Assembly (NCBI RefSeq): GCF_001436295.1
Contig: NZ_AYYY01000025.1
Coordinates: forward strand, 124,001 to 188,000
Length of the DNA stretch: 64,000 nt
Origin: Paucilactobacillus vaccinostercus DSM 20634
Lineage (GTDB): Bacteria; Bacillota; Bacilli; Lactobacillales; Lactobacillaceae
Reading direction: 5' to 3'
The notes beneath the pieces were generated by a model. That model was not told the origin of the DNA, did no database searches, and saw nothing but the letters and a program-made list of their open reading frames with translations. Positions 16,395 through 25,105 of this stretch are shown here, piece by piece; within the stretch, counting starts at the first letter, position 1, and the number at the start of each line of letters is the position of its first letter. A program made the position numbers and the translations under genes.

Positions 16395-16436
16395 TTAAAC
16401 ACCCTTCTATTTTCACTCCTTTTCATCCTTGATAAA

Positions 16437-16470
16437 AACACTCGTGATTCTAAATTGCGAGTGTTTTTTT
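16437..16470 (+). terminator. Terminator of the mntH-usp operon
   Basis: AACACTCG / CGAGTGTT stem with a 13 nt loop and T7 tail. Confidence 0.9.
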
Positions 16471-16567
16471 GATATTAAGAATAGTTATCATTTGTATTAT
16501 CTTATGGATTAAATTAATATAATCTATAAGATAGTTTCTCGATCAAAGATAAGTGAGGCGAATCGAT

Positions 16568-17482
16568 ATGAAAGAAATTAGTATTATTATTCCCGTTAGT
16601 AACTGTGCTAGTACGCTGTCAGGTATTCTATCCGATCTCAAACGCCAATCATTTCGTAACTTCGAAGTTCTATTCGTTGATCATCATTCTTGTGATCAAA
16701 CCCCACAACAAATCCGAGCTTTTCAACGGCTAAGCGGTATTCCGTGTCAAATTATCGAAAGTCGACACCGGACCAGTGTTTGGGAAAGTTTTAATCTCGC
16801 ACTTCCGGCTGCCCATGGTCAGCACGTCATGTTTCTCCTACCGGACTGCCGCTTAAGTTCAACCTATCTTGAAACACTCATCGCCCAGGATACCCCCGTT
16901 ACCGGCGTCCATACTGAGACGTTAACTTATCATCATCGGCAGGAACTTCTCGCCGGACTACTCAGTCAGCAAACACCCGAAACCGTGATTGGCCTCCTCA
17001 TCGACCGCCAGCTAATTGGACAGCGACGATTTGACCCTGCATTAGGGAACCTAGCGCCGCGGCTATTTTTATACGATCTCTTTAACCTCACGGCTCGGGC
17101 AGCCTTTGTCGCCACTAATAACGCCTTTATCGTCACTCGGCAATCATCAGAGACAACTATTCCACCCTATCGGGAAACATTACAATATCTAGGACAGCTC
17201 CACCACGCCGTTCAAACATTCCACCCCGAGCTGACCGACCTTATCTGGTTCCATCATCATTACGCCTTGTCAGCCCTGTACCAACAGATTCGGCAATTAT
17301 CTTTCAATACGCGTCAATTATATTCAGAGGAATTACGTGACCTGCAACGGGTCATTAAGGACATCGAACGGCAAAAACTTTCCTTCTCCAATCATCACCG
17401 CCTGCGTTCATGGCTTAATCGCCGTTACAACCGCCACATTATTTCATATGTTGTCCCCGTTACTCCGGTAACGGACCTATAA
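16568..17482 (+). CDS. Family 2 glycosyltransferase
   Basis: 304 residues. The GT-A fold opens with ISIIIPVSNCASTLSGILSDLKRQSFRNFEV, then FVDHHSCD; the position of the usual DxD reads LPDCRLS, so the metal-binding acid is single. The C-terminal half is not recognisable as a known acceptor domain and has no membrane segment. Start at ATG 16568 with GAGGCG upstream; an in-frame GTG at 16553 overlaps that site. It stands alone with its own terminator, so the glycan made cannot be inferred. Confidence 0.8.
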   Translation: MKEISIIIPVSNCASTLSGILSDLKRQSFRNFEVLFVDHHSCDQTPQQIRAFQRLSGIPCQIIESRHRTSVWESFNLALPAAHGQHVMFLLPDCRLSSTYLETLIAQDTPVTGVHTETLTYHHRQELLAGLLSQQTPETVIGLLIDRQLIGQRRFDPALGNLAPRLFLYDLFNLTARAAFVATNNAFIVTRQSSETTIPPYRETLQYLGQLHHAVQTFHPELTDLIWFHHHYALSALYQQIRQLSFNTRQLYSEELRDLQRVIKDIERQKLSFSNHHRLRSWLNRRYNRHIISYVVPVTPVTDL

Positions 17483-17496
17483 TTTCGACAATATTA

Positions 17497-17557
17497 AAAA
17501 GCTTTCCAAGCAAACCTCATACGCATTGTGCGTAATCCCTTTGCTTGGAAAGCTTTT
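17497..17557. terminator. Bidirectional terminator, GT2 / polyphosphate operon
   Basis: Perfect stem of about 18 bp, AAAGCTTTCCAAGCAAA with its complement, plus an inner TACGCA/TGCGTA pairing. It ends the GT2 gene from the left and the polyphosphate operon from the right. Confidence 0.93.
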
Positions 17558-17558
17558 T

Positions 17559-18503
17559 CTATTCCTTTATTTGAACTTGCTCAACGGTCGCATTCAAATG
17601 TTCTTTGAGCACCCCGTCACGTAACGCACTTGCAGAAAAGACAACTCTATCCGAATCCAAAAACCGCAAGATTAGAATTATCGGAATCAAACCGCCAACG
17701 ATAATGTCTGCTCGTACCTTACTTAACCCGGGCACTTCCTTGCGCTGTTCTTGATTCTTACCAATGATCTGAGAAAAAATATGATTAACCATTGATCGAC
17801 TCATTCGATAACCATGAATATCATTCAAATTCTCAATTTGCGCACTTCGTTTATAAATTTTCGCCAAGGTTCGGTTGCTACCACCAACAGCAATAATAGG
17901 TAAATTTAGGCCTTCTTTCAGCCACCAAACACCACCCAACGCATCATTTACATAGGACATTGCATCAAATATATCCGTTGGGCTAACTTCATCTTCAAGA
18001 TGAAACTGATGACTAATTCCAACACTACCGATAGGCAGGCTAGCGCGGTGGCTGACAACTCCATTTTGACATAGCACGATTTCCGTGCTGCCACCGCCAG
18101 TATCTAACATCACATAATTCTTAACTGGTAATGTGTTAGCAACGGCTAAATAATCATATTTAGCTTCCATTAGACCTGAAATAACATCTAACCGAATACC
18201 AAGTTTCTCCTGAATACAGGCTAAAAATTCGTTCCGATTAGTGGCTTTCCTGGTTGCTGCAGTGGCAACGGCCTTAACGTGAACGTTTTTGTACGTCTCA
18301 TAAATGTCTTTAAAATCTGCTAAAGCTGCCAGCGTTCGATCGATTGCTTCTGGTTGTAGTTCTTGATTAGCATCCATTCCTTCAGACAATCGAATATATC
18401 TCTTGATTTGCTTAACCGTCTGGTATGAGCCATCATCATTAATTCGTGTAATTGTCATCCGGACCGCATTCGATCCCAGATCGATTACCGTAAAATGTTC
18501 CAT
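17559..18503 (-). CDS. ppx: Exopolyphosphatase, Ppx/GppA family
   Basis: 314-residue ASKHA-fold phosphatase. Phosphate-binding loops: TVIDLGSNAVRMTI near residue 5, TAATRKATN around 104, and DTGGGSTEIV around 148, all intact. It removes terminal phosphates from polyphosphate (or acts on pppGpp). Last gene of the operon; its start is 2 bp after the ppk stop, so translation is coupled. No C-terminal HD domain, unlike the operon's first Ppx-like protein. Confidence 0.92.
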   Translation of the reverse strand: MEHFTVIDLGSNAVRMTITRINDDGSYQTVKQIKRYIRLSEGMDANQELQPEAIDRTLAALADFKDIYETYKNVHVKAVATAATRKATNRNEFLACIQEKLGIRLDVISGLMEAKYDYLAVANTLPVKNYVMLDTGGGSTEIVLCQNGVVSHRASLPIGSVGISHQFHLEDEVSPTDIFDAMSYVNDALGGVWWLKEGLNLPIIAVGGSNRTLAKIYKRSAQIENLNDIHGYRMSRSMVNHIFSQIIGKNQEQRKEVPGLSKVRADIIVGGLIPIILILRFLDSDRVVFSASALRDGVLKEHLNATVEQVQIKE

Positions 18504-18505
18504 CC

Positions 18506-20671
18506 TTACTCATCGCTTCCTTCATCTGACAACAAATTGGGTTGATTCTTAGGGCTAAGCAGCGGTTTAAAATTTTCCGACGTCGTGGGGCTCTCATCCT
18601 CTTTTTCCGCCTTCATTTGTCGCTCCGCATTCTTGATAAATACGTCTTGAGAGCTCATTTTCGCAATACCACGACGATCTATTCGTTGATAACTATCATC
18701 AGACTGTAAGATTCTGGACTTGACATTATCATTCCACATCGTATCAAAAATCTGATTTACTTTGCTTTTCGTTGGGATCGCATTGATTGGAAAAAGCAAT
18801 TCAACACGCCGATTCAAGTTTCGCGTCATCATGTCTGCACTAGCTAAGTACGTTGAAACTTCATGATCAAGATCAAAAATAAATATTCGACTGTGTTCCA
18901 AAAAACGACCAACAATTGAATGAACTGTGATATTGTCACTGACACCCTCAATTCCAACCTTTAAACAACAAATTCCACGAACGATTAGTTCAATCTTAAC
19001 CCCCGCACGAGATGCTTCATAAAGGTGTGCAATAATCTGTTGATCAGATAGTGAATTCATTTTCATTCGTACTAACGCTGTTTTATCCTGCTTGGCAACT
19101 GCAATTGCTTGGTCCAATCTATCATTAATAAAGTCCCGAATTCCTTGAGGTGAAATATGCAGCTGGTGAAAATATGGTGGCTTAGAATAACCTGATAACA
19201 TGTTAAAAATGTTTGTAGCATCAATTCCCATGTCACTATTGGCAGTAAACAGCCCCATATCCGTATAAAAATGGGCAGTCGCATCGTTATAATTCCCCGT
19301 TCCCATATGCATGTAACGACGAATTCCTCCCTGTTCGCGCCGAACAACGAGTGATAGCTTACAATGCGTTTTCAATCCCAACAGGCCATAAATGACATGA
19401 CATCCCATCTTTTCCAATTGCTGTGCCCAATGAACATTATTTTGTTCATCAAATCGTGCCTTTACCTCGACCAGCACGGTTACTTGTTTACCATTTTGAG
19501 CTGCCATTCCCAAATACTTAATAATTGGTGAATTCCCCGATACTCGATACAGTGTCATTTTAATCGCCAAAACAGCTGGATCAGTTGCTGCCTGACCAAT
19601 AAAATTAACAACTGAATCAAACTTATCATATGGGTGTTGCATCACCCAGTCTTGTTGCCGAATTGCGGCAAAAATATCACCGTCTGATGACAAGGGCAAC
19701 GCTTGATGGGCTGTGAATGCCGAATATTTTTGATCATCTAAACCCTTTATTTTTTTAACGAGTTCACTTAAGAAGGTTAGATTCACTGGACCATTAATCT
19801 CATATACTGCAAACCGTTTTGCCCCAAGCTCCTTAACTAACCGATTCAGAAGTTTTTGGCTACTATTATTTTCAACTTCAAGTCGGATCACATTACCATG
19901 TTCCCGCTTTTTTAATTGCTGTTGAACTTCTTTTAAAAGATTAGAAGTATCCTCTTCAGCAACATCTAGATCCATATCACGAATCACCCGAAAAACTGTT
20001 TGTTCTTTAATTTGATAATTAATAAATAATCTTGAAGCAAACATTTTAATAATATCTTCAAGTAAAATAAATTCATTGGTCTGTCCCGGTAACGCAATGA
20101 TCCGTGGAAAGCTGTTTGGTACTGGAATTGTCGCGTATAGCTCCTTATCACGTTCGCCATCGTTCAATCGCAATGCAATATTCATGGTATTGTTAGCAAT
20201 AAACGGGAAAGGTCGCGAACTATCATCTGCCATGGGGGTTAACACTGGATACAGTTCATCATGAAAGTAATTTTTTACAAATTGGGCTTGTCGTTCGTCC
20301 AATGTATCCCTGTTTTTAAGACGAACGCCTAATTGCTCAACTGCCGGAATTAACGATCGATTAAGTGTATTGTACTGTTTGATAAGCATCTTATGCGCCT
20401 TCAAATTAACCGCCTTTAGCTGTGCGTCCGCTGTTAGGCCAGATGCATCTGGTTTAGCGTAGTTAACCGCCGCAAGTTTGGCTAACGAGGCAACACGAAC
20501 CATGAAAAATTCATCCAGATTACTTTGCGTAATGCTCAAAAATTTCAACCGCTCCAGTAGCGGATTTGTTTTGTCCTTTGCTTCCTCTAAAACTCGGTAG
20601 TTAAAGTCTAACCAGCTAAGTTCTCGATTGGTGTAAAAATCATGTTGTTTAAAATCAAATTTTTCACTCAT
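18506..20671 (-). CDS. ppk: Polyphosphate kinase Ppk1
   Basis: 721 residues, the full PPK1 length. The N-terminal domain has YTNRELSWLDFNYRVLEEA; the phosphorylated-histidine motif is MHMGTGNYNDATA, and the second essential His lies in FLEHSRIFIF. It reversibly polymerises the gamma phosphate of ATP into polyphosphate at the membrane. Its start overlaps the upstream Ppx-HD gene by 4 bp (ATGA), so the synthesising and degrading enzymes are made together. Polyphosphate stores in lactobacilli can sequester Mn2+, which fits the neighbouring metal genes. Confidence 0.96.
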   Translation of the reverse strand: MSEKFDFKQHDFYTNRELSWLDFNYRVLEEAKDKTNPLLERLKFLSITQSNLDEFFMVRVASLAKLAAVNYAKPDASGLTADAQLKAVNLKAHKMLIKQYNTLNRSLIPAVEQLGVRLKNRDTLDERQAQFVKNYFHDELYPVLTPMADDSSRPFPFIANNTMNIALRLNDGERDKELYATIPVPNSFPRIIALPGQTNEFILLEDIIKMFASRLFINYQIKEQTVFRVIRDMDLDVAEEDTSNLLKEVQQQLKKREHGNVIRLEVENNSSQKLLNRLVKELGAKRFAVYEINGPVNLTFLSELVKKIKGLDDQKYSAFTAHQALPLSSDGDIFAAIRQQDWVMQHPYDKFDSVVNFIGQAATDPAVLAIKMTLYRVSGNSPIIKYLGMAAQNGKQVTVLVEVKARFDEQNNVHWAQQLEKMGCHVIYGLLGLKTHCKLSLVVRREQGGIRRYMHMGTGNYNDATAHFYTDMGLFTANSDMGIDATNIFNMLSGYSKPPYFHQLHISPQGIRDFINDRLDQAIAVAKQDKTALVRMKMNSLSDQQIIAHLYEASRAGVKIELIVRGICCLKVGIEGVSDNITVHSIVGRFLEHSRIFIFDLDHEVSTYLASADMMTRNLNRRVELLFPINAIPTKSKVNQIFDTMWNDNVKSRILQSDDSYQRIDRRGIAKMSSQDVFIKNAERQMKAEKEDESPTTSENFKPLLSPKNQPNLLSDEGSDE

Positions 20672-22194
20672 TTTACTGATAGACTCCTTTGCTTCAATCG
20701 TACTTTTAACCCAAATGTTTCCTCAAAAAATCGACTCTTAAAGGTAAAAATCCAATTTTCCAATGCTAAATCACTATTACTAAATGCCGTGACAACAACG
20801 CTGTTCGGTTTAAGTGAAACTGAAATTCGTTTAATTTTTTGTTGTCGATCATCATCCAGGGCATCTGCCAATCGTAGAATAGCGGCCAGTTTAGCAATTA
20901 GTAATCGCTGCTCGGTTGGTAATTTTTGAAAACGACTTAAATCTGCACCTGGTGTTTGTGTACTATGATACCGTGTTACGGCAGCAATAATTTCACAATC
21001 ATTATCTGAGAGGCCAATGATATCAGAATGTCGAATAATATAGTCAGAATGTAAATAATGCTCATGCGTATCAATATATGCCCCAACATCATGTAAAATC
21101 GCTGCAACCTGAAGCAGTAAACGTTCATGTCCATCAAGTCCATGCATTGATTTCAACTGATCAAAGAGATGTAATGCAAACTTAGTGACTAACTTACGAT
21201 GGACTGGTTCAACACGGTAGTGATTTGCAATGTTTTCCGACATAATCACAATTTGCTCCGTAAACTGATGCTTATGTAATCCCAACTTGTCGGCCTCGTT
21301 AATTGCTAATCCATCCAAGACATTCGTATCGGAAAAAAGAACTCGCTTTGCATTCGTAAGCTGTAAAATTCGTCGGGACAGCAATAATTCGGGTAAGAGC
21401 AACGGAATTTCAGATTCTGGAATTCCAAACTCTTCATTGATGTACTGATCTGAGGCATCAATGATCTTATCAAAAAGGACCTCAAATTCTTTATCAGACA
21501 ACAACGTTTTTTTACTAATTTTAATATGGCTCAACGGCATTGTGCCTAATAAAATAGCGTCACTGGCATCCGAAATCGTCTGTGTTGGCAGTGCCCGTTT
21601 AAAGTCCGCAAACTTACTATCAATATAGTCATTCAATACTTCGACTGAATTTGGAACATTCTGACGAAGGTTTTCCAGATCTTCTGCAATTCGTACAGGA
21701 CCAAGTGGAAAGTACGTTGAAAATACAAATCTGTCTTGATTAAACTGTGTAATCGTCGTGTTGCCAGAATTAACGTTAATGAAGTGGATTAGCGGGTACT
21801 TTAATTTGACATGCCGTTTTTTTAAATTAACTAAAATTGCCTGGTTTTGGTAGTAAGTTTCTTCATTGACAGACAACCACTGAATTTTAATACCCGTTCG
21901 CAAAAAAATCTGGTCTGAGATAAAATCTGCGTTAACTGCGTGTGCGAGTGCTTCACTACCCCATAACTGATAGTTAATAATTTGGTAATCGTTTAATAGT
22001 TGCAAATAGCCTTGGATTGTTTGCGTAATTTGATCGACATCCTCCAAATCGACAGGTGTATCGTGGTAGATATCATCCCCGATTGCAATACTTTTATGAA
22101 CACGTTCAATAGTCTCAAACTTTTTTAAATCGATGATTAATAAATCAATTCCCTGAACGGATACCATCATTGTTCCAAAATAATGACTTTTCAC
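20668..22194 (-). CDS. Ppx/GppA-like protein with C-terminal HD domain
   Basis: 508 residues. The N-terminal half (1 to about 305) has the Ppx/GppA fold but degenerate phosphate loops: VNSGNTTI stands where DxGGGST is expected, and GSEALAHAVN replaces TSALRDA. The C-terminal half (about 320-490) is an HD hydrolase-like domain with AAILHDVG and TRYHS. The layout is that of two-domain exopolyphosphatases; the altered loops suggest a regulatory or changed activity. It precedes ppk with a 4 bp overlap. Confidence 0.82.
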   Translation of the reverse strand: MKSHYFGTMMVSVQGIDLLIIDLKKFETIERVHKSIAIGDDIYHDTPVDLEDVDQITQTIQGYLQLLNDYQIINYQLWGSEALAHAVNADFISDQIFLRTGIKIQWLSVNEETYYQNQAILVNLKKRHVKLKYPLIHFINVNSGNTTITQFNQDRFVFSTYFPLGPVRIAEDLENLRQNVPNSVEVLNDYIDSKFADFKRALPTQTISDASDAILLGTMPLSHIKISKKTLLSDKEFEVLFDKIIDASDQYINEEFGIPESEIPLLLPELLLSRRILQLTNAKRVLFSDTNVLDGLAINEADKLGLHKHQFTEQIVIMSENIANHYRVEPVHRKLVTKFALHLFDQLKSMHGLDGHERLLLQVAAILHDVGAYIDTHEHYLHSDYIIRHSDIIGLSDNDCEIIAAVTRYHSTQTPGADLSRFQKLPTEQRLLIAKLAAILRLADALDDDRQQKIKRISVSLKPNSVVVTAFSNSDLALENWIFTFKSRFFEETFGLKVRLKQRSLSVK

Positions 22195-22248
22195 TGTTAT
22201 TCTCCCCGCTAATTTTGGTTAAAACATGCGTTCCATTATTATCACATG

Positions 22249-22566
22249 CTATTTATGTTTATTTTCTGCGGCACTGATTTCAATTCCTTCACTAATACTA
22301 GTCATCAAATTAACCACAAACTGATAGCGTCGACTTTCCTTATGCCGATTCAGTCCATCAATCGCATAATCTAAGGCGGTATCAAAGACATCTCGATCAC
22401 ATTGATACGTGATAATCACCTCACGGGTTAGTTTGACAATATCTCCTTGCGAAAACAGTTCATGATGGACGTTACTTCGGTCTAAATAAAATATGAGTTG
22501 CTCGATATGCTCAATCAATTCATTTTGGTTGGGCACAATTTCATTATCAATGCACGGTTTTAGCAT
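22249..22566 (-). CDS. Hypothetical 105-residue protein of the polyphosphate operon
   Basis: Not recognised. 105 residues, soluble, acidic and mostly helical in character (NELIEHIEQLIFYLDRS, DTALDYAIDGLNRHKESRR). The ATG follows GGGGTG at a workable distance. It lies 54 bp before the Ppx-HD gene and 21 bp after a 43-residue ORF, all on one strand without a terminator between, so it belongs to the polyphosphate operon. A role in polyphosphate control is inference from position. Confidence 0.75.
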   Translation of the reverse strand: MLKPCIDNEIVPNQNELIEHIEQLIFYLDRSNVHHELFSQGDIVKLTREVIITYQCDRDVFDTALDYAIDGLNRHKESRRYQFVVNLMTSISEGIEISAAENKHK

Positions 22567-22587
22567 ACTTACACCCCAAGACTTACC

Positions 22588-22719
22588 TTATTTTTTGCGT
22601 TTACTCATTAAGAAAATAAAAGGCCAACCCGCAAAAATAGGTTCGCCTTCTATTGAAACCTGGTTTTGGATATGCGTAGTCACCCGAAGGCTTTCAGACA
22701 TAGATGCACTCAGTTTCAT
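22588..22719 (-). CDS. Small 43-residue ORF heading the polyphosphate operon
   Basis: Reverse-strand ATG at 22719 with AGGTG 5 bases upstream, stop TAA at 22588, giving 43 residues. It is Ser-rich at the N-terminus (MKLSASMSES), with a hydrophobic stretch near the end (IFAGWPFIFLM) followed by SKRKK. The stop lies 21 bp before the start of the 105-residue gene. Too short for most gene callers. No known family recognised; a single-helix membrane peptide or a translated leader are both possible. Confidence 0.6.
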   Translation of the reverse strand: MKLSASMSESLRVTTHIQNQVSIEGEPIFAGWPFIFLMSKRKK

Positions 22720-22864
22720 AAGTGCACCTATATTGTGACATTATTTTTAAATATATGCAATATTAAATTAAAACTATTTGAATAAAAATTTAATTTACAA
22801 AATATTTTTATTTGGCTTTCCTAACTTTATGTATCTGCCTATTGATAAATTACGAATTTTAGCT
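22720..22864 (-). other. AT-rich leader of the polyphosphate operon
   Basis: About 145 bp of very AT-rich DNA between the 43-residue ORF and the VIT terminator. It must hold the operon promoter, but several overlapping weak -10/-35 options exist and none stands out. I see no clear PhoP-type tandem repeat. Confidence 0.3.
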
Positions 22865-22923
22865 AAAAAAACACCTTTTCAACCTTTCAGCTAATCTATT
22901 AACCAGCTGGTAGTTTGAAAAGG
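22865..22923 (-). terminator. Terminator of the VIT transporter genes
   Basis: CCTTTTCAA / TTGAAAAGG arms around an inner CAGCT-containing hairpin, followed on the reverse strand by TGTTTTTTT. Confidence 0.8.
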
Positions 22924-22939
22924 CCTCTTTTAATTTTTT

Positions 22940-23662
22940 TTACAACATCGTCCCAACGTAGTAGTGAATGCACATTGTCACAATTCCAACGATCACGTTC
23001 CGAATAATCGCCGTTTTTGTCAGTCCATCACCCAGTTTAGCACTGAGATAACCGGTTAATGCCACCGATAAAATCACGGCAATAATCGTCCCCGGCCACT
23101 GAATTGAAACGGGGAGCATAGTCATTGCCACCAGTGGAAAGATCCCACCTGAAGATGCGGATACAAGTGACGAAAAGGCGGCATTCCATGGGTTCATATA
23201 GTGTCCCAATTCCAGCCCATACTTGATCCGGACAATGGTCTCCAAAGCATTTTTCTTCATCAACTCTTGTGCAATTTTAATGGATGTTGTTTCCGAAACA
23301 CCTCTCATGACATAGTAAGTCGCAACCGTCTGCAACTCATCTTCAAAATTAGTTTTTAATAATTGCTTTTCACTTTCAACGGCTGCTTTTTCAGTATCCT
23401 TTTGTGAACTAACCGACGCATATTCACCAGATGCCATCGAAAACGCACAGGCTAACAAGTCTGAAAGACCTGCAATCATGATCGTAAATTGATTGGTGGT
23501 GGCCACGGCGACAGAAAATAATACCCCAACAACGGTTAAAATGCCATCATTCGCACCTAGAACACCAGCGCGTAACGTATTGGAACGTTCAGCCATTGTC
23601 ATTTTGTTCTTTTTCGGTTTTCTTGTTAACCCTTTTAAACTATCCATGTTTTTAACTTCCAT
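22940..23662 (-). CDS. VIT1/CCC1 family iron/manganese transporter (copy 1)
   Basis: 240 residues with five membrane helices. The family signature ANDGILTVVGVLFSVA is near residue 36 and MASGEYASVSSQKDTEKA follows TM2, leading the cytosolic metal-binding helices. Plant and yeast relatives move Fe2+/Mn2+ out of the cytosol. It lies 27 bp after a paralogue in one operon, downstream of a Fur/PerR-like box. The start is ambiguous between 23662 and the ATG at 23647, which has GGAAG upstream. Confidence 0.88.
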   Translation of the reverse strand: MEVKNMDSLKGLTRKPKKNKMTMAERSNTLRAGVLGANDGILTVVGVLFSVAVATTNQFTIMIAGLSDLLACAFSMASGEYASVSSQKDTEKAAVESEKQLLKTNFEDELQTVATYYVMRGVSETTSIKIAQELMKKNALETIVRIKYGLELGHYMNPWNAAFSSLVSASSGGIFPLVAMTMLPVSIQWPGTIIAVILSVALTGYLSAKLGDGLTKTAIIRNVIVGIVTMCIHYYVGTML

Positions 23663-23689
23663 CTTTTATGCCTGACTTTCTCTTACATG

Positions 23690-24379
23690 CTATGCAAATA
23701 GTGATCCAATTAAAAACGTAATCGCCATTGTTAACAATCCGGAAATCACATTTCTCATCACGGCCTTCGTTTTATTCGCATTTCCGAGTGCTGCTGCCGT
23801 GCTTCCTGTAATTGCCAACGCGATCACGACCGCTGCGAACGTTGCCATAACCCGAATTTGAGGATCAAATAATGTAATTGCTAGTAGCGGTAATAGTGAC
23901 CCAATTGGAAATGAAATCATTGACGCAATGGCAGCTGAAAACGCACTGGTTTTTACCTTGGGATCGAACCCATATCGCTCCCGGGTCGCAATGTCCAGTG
24001 AATCCTTAGACAGCATTTCCTTCGTCGCCTGTTTTGATAGCGCCTCTGAAATGCCGGTAGCCATATACTTGTTTTTAATAAACTCGAATTCACCCTGATA
24101 ATCATCATCCAGCGCCTGCGCTTCTTTCGCAATTGCGCGTTTCTCAGTATCACGTTGTGTGCTAACCGAAACCCATTCGCCCATGGCCATTGAAATTGTA
24201 CCCGCCAACATGCCCGCAATGCCGGCCAGAAAAATCGCGTAGGAACTCGCATTAGCACCCGCAACCCCAATAACAATCCCAGCGACGGATAAAATACCGT
24301 CATTGGCCCCCATGACGCTGGCACGCATCACGTTGATTTTGGCCGCTAAACTCATTTTTTGCTTTGCCTGTTCCATCAT
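23690..24379 (-). CDS. VIT1/CCC1 family iron/manganese transporter (copy 2)
   Basis: 229 residues, same architecture as the adjacent copy: ANDGILSVAGIVIGVAGA, MAMGEWVSVSTQRDTEKRA and five membrane helices. First gene of the pair; GGGAG precedes tandem ATG codons. It probably exports cytosolic iron or manganese. The pair faces a Fur-family regulator across a 218 bp intergenic region, which suggests metal- or peroxide-responsive control. Confidence 0.88.
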   Translation of the reverse strand: MMEQAKQKMSLAAKINVMRASVMGANDGILSVAGIVIGVAGANASSYAIFLAGIAGMLAGTISMAMGEWVSVSTQRDTEKRAIAKEAQALDDDYQGEFEFIKNKYMATGISEALSKQATKEMLSKDSLDIATRERYGFDPKVKTSAFSAAIASMISFPIGSLLPLLAITLFDPQIRVMATFAAVVIALAITGSTAAALGNANKTKAVMRNVISGLLTMAITFLIGSLFA

Positions 24380-24392
24380 TTTTCTCCCTTGT

Positions 24393-24407
24393 TTAGAATC
24401 ATTCTCA
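24393..24407. promoter_or_regulatory. Fur/PerR-type box in front of the VIT genes
   Basis: TTAGAATCATTCTCA is a 7-1-7 inverted repeat with a single arm mismatch, matching the PerR/Fur box layout, 14 bp upstream of the VIT pair start. A second, looser repeat (TTATTT / AAATAA, 24498-24520) lies nearer the regulator gene. Confidence 0.6.
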
Positions 24408-24597
24408 ATTAACTTTCATACTGAGTATAATAATCTAAGCACCAAATGTAAAGAGATCTCGATGATTTAATCAATTTCTAATTAAAAAACTATAATCTTA
24501 TTTAGAATTGTTACAAATAATTGAACTACTAGTAATTGACGTTCAAACGTGCTTTAATGTGGGTAGTCATTTGGTTAATAATGAAAGGAATTCAATT

Positions 24598-25059
24598 ATG
24601 GGCTCTACTGATATTAATGAACAAACTAAAGCGGTTCTCAAAAAATATCACCTGCGGGTGACTGAACAGCGGCAAATTATTATTTCATACCTCGCAAGTC
24701 ATCATAATCATCCGTCTGTTGAAATGATCCGCGAAGGATTAATCAAAAAGAATGTTAAATTGGGACCGGCCACCATCTACAATACTTTGAATACGTTCGT
24801 TGATCATGGCATTGTCATTGAACTAAAAAATGGTGACGGTAGCACCCACTACGACTACTTTGAAAATCATCACTATCATGCAATTTGTACCCACTGTGGC
24901 AAAATTGCCGACATCAATTTTCCCGAATTTAACCGCATTGAACATGAACTTGAAACCAAAGCAGCCGAGCAAGCTGGCTACTTGATGACCGGTAATCACT
25001 TTGAAGTTTATGGCATCTGTCCAGCCTGCCAAGCCAAGCTTCGCATCAAAGCCAAATAA
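24598..25059 (+). CDS. Fur family transcriptional regulator (Fur/PerR type)
   Basis: 153 residues. The N-terminal winged helix (YHLRVTEQRQIIISYLASHHNHPSVEMI) is followed by the dimer domain with HYDYFENHHYHAICTHCGKI and a second CPACQ, the two CxxC pairs of the structural zinc site. Start at ATG 24598 with AAAGGA upstream; the longer frame from 24508 has no ribosome site. Fur and PerR are not separable by eye. Divergent from the VIT pair, which it probably controls along with itself. Confidence 0.9.
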   Translation: MGSTDINEQTKAVLKKYHLRVTEQRQIIISYLASHHNHPSVEMIREGLIKKNVKLGPATIYNTLNTFVDHGIVIELKNGDGSTHYDYFENHHYHAICTHCGKIADINFPEFNRIEHELETKAAEQAGYLMTGNHFEVYGICPACQAKLRIKAK

Positions 25060-25103
25060 AAAAGCAGTTTGCGTCAACTAATACTGACACAAACTGCTTT
25101 TTT
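25058..25103. terminator. Bidirectional terminator, fur-type gene / RNase J
   Basis: AAAAAAGCAGTTTG-GTCA pairs with its complement (CTGAC-CAAACTGCTTTTTT); A and T runs on both sides serve both convergent genes. Confidence 0.92.
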
Positions 25104-25105
25104 AT

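Noticed and set aside
17497-17557. Mobile-element inverted repeat
   Set aside because: The long stem lies exactly between convergent gene ends with T runs, so it is a bidirectional terminator; no transposase is nearby.
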